Assembly (NCBI GenBank): GCA_003647095.1
Contig: QMME01000300.1
Span: 1 to 5,488 of the forward strand
Length of the DNA stretch: 5,488 nt
Direction: 5' to 3'
From: Deltaproteobacteria bacterium
GTDB lineage: Bacteria > Myxococcota > B64-G9
In this document: one piece after another, positions 5,109-5,488 of the stretch
Layout of the letters: every line of letters begins with the position of its first letter
Position numbering within the stretch: the stretch's first letter is position 1
The notes under the pieces: model-generated
The model's input: only the letters and a program-made list of their open reading frames with translations
What the model was told of the DNA's origin: nothing
Database searches by the model: none
Position numbers and translations under genes: made by a program

Positions 5109-5488
5109 TCAGCCGCTTTCGCCCTTGCCCGCCGTGCCGACCGCGCCCGCTTCCGCGGTTTCGGCAACGGCGGCGGCCTGGGCGTGGGCCTGCTGGTGCT
5201 CGCGGCGGCGTTCCATCTCGATGATGAACACCGCCACGATGCGCGGATCGAACTGGCTGCCGGCGCAACGGCGCAGCTCGGCCACGGCAATCTCGTGGGA
5301 CAGGGCCGCGCGGTAGGGCCGGTCGCTGGTCATGGCGTCGTAGGTGTCGGCCACGGCCAATATGCGGGCTTCGAGGGGAATCTCCTCGCCTTTCAACCCC
5401 AGCGGGTAGCCGCTGCCGTCGTACTGCTCGTGGTGGTGGTAGACCGCCGGCACGATGTCCTTGAGGAACTCGATGGGCTCGAGGATGC
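5109..5488 (-). CDS. HD-GYP domain protein, C-terminal part (probable cyclic-di-GMP phosphodiesterase)
   Basis: The frame is open from the window edge to a stop at 5109, giving 125 visible residues of a longer protein. It contains the classical GYP half of the domain: HHEQYDGSGYPLGLKGEEIP, then LEARILAVADTYDAMTSDRPYR, an AL-to-AVAELRR helix, and GSQFDPRIVAVF. The upstream HD dyad and any sensory or receiver domain are outside the window. HD-GYP proteins are metal-dependent phosphodiesterases that open cyclic-di-GMP to pGpG or GMP; the HHE and DGSGYP signatures seen here are intact, so activity is likely. After the domain there is a charged segment (EMERRREHQQ) and an Ala-rich tail of about 30 residues with no recognised function. 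A GTG at 5453 is internal to the domain and is not the start. The kinase gene follows after 148 bp on the same strand. Confidence 0.9.
   Translation of the reverse strand, partial: ILEPIEFLKDIVPAVYHHHEQYDGSGYPLGLKGEEIPLEARILAVADTYDAMTSDRPYRAALSHEIAVAELRRCAGSQFDPRIVAVFIIEMERRREHQQAHAQAAAVAETAEAGAVGTAGKGESG

Noticed and set aside
1..5488. CRISPR array, tRNA or rRNA genes, complete insertion sequence
   Set aside because: No regularly spaced repeat series, no cloverleaf or rRNA-like sequence, and no transposase frame were seen on either strand.

Overview
The window is GC-rich, and every gene I can support lies on the minus strand, so genes read from high to low coordinates. Several traits point to Myxococcota or another former-deltaproteobacterial lineage: a Hanks-type Ser/Thr kinase with an ATGG-type glycine loop and a periplasmic PEGA-like tail, an outer-membrane-type lipoprotein built of IWG/YAVG/YDG repeats with Asp/Gly-rich linkers, an HD-GYP protein, and a eukaryote-like (MFE-2-type) hydratase/dehydrogenase. 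This is inferred from protein style only; no taxonomic marker gene is present.

Layout in order of transcription. (1) 5488-5109: C-terminal part of an HD-GYP domain protein (probable cyclic-di-GMP phosphodiesterase), cut by the window edge. (2) 5108-4961: 148 bp with no convincing gene. (3) 4960-3377: transmembrane Ser/Thr protein kinase with a PEGA-like extracytoplasmic domain. (4) 3355-2042: lipoprotein with seven propeller-type repeats, 21 bp after the kinase, very likely in the same operon. (5) 2041-1831: intergenic region with a dispersed repeat copy, inverted repeats and a good promoter. (6) 1830-1609 and 1612-1208: a type II toxin-antitoxin pair (AbrB/MazE-fold antitoxin and PIN/VapC toxin) overlapping by GTGA. 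(7) 1207-973: intergenic region with a second copy of the dispersed repeat. (8) 972-1: a fused protein with an N-terminal hydratase 2 (MaoC-like) part and a C-terminal short-chain dehydrogenase that runs off the edge.

The kinase and lipoprotein look like an envelope-signalling pair: a cytoplasmic kinase, one membrane span and a periplasmic PEGA-like domain, encoded with a secreted lipid-anchored propeller. The HD-GYP gene next to them is also a signalling gene, but the 148-bp gap leaves co-transcription open. The toxin-antitoxin cassette is bracketed by two near-identical ~50-bp direct repeats that belong to a family sharing a GGGGACAGGC core, so it looks like an accessory insert between host genes. 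The hydratase/dehydrogenase is a lipid-metabolism gene unrelated to its neighbours.

I do not see a clearly new biological system. The most notable points are the repeat-bracketed toxin-antitoxin module, the reversed domain order of the MFE-2-like enzyme together with its altered hydratase motif, and the kinase/propeller-lipoprotein pair.
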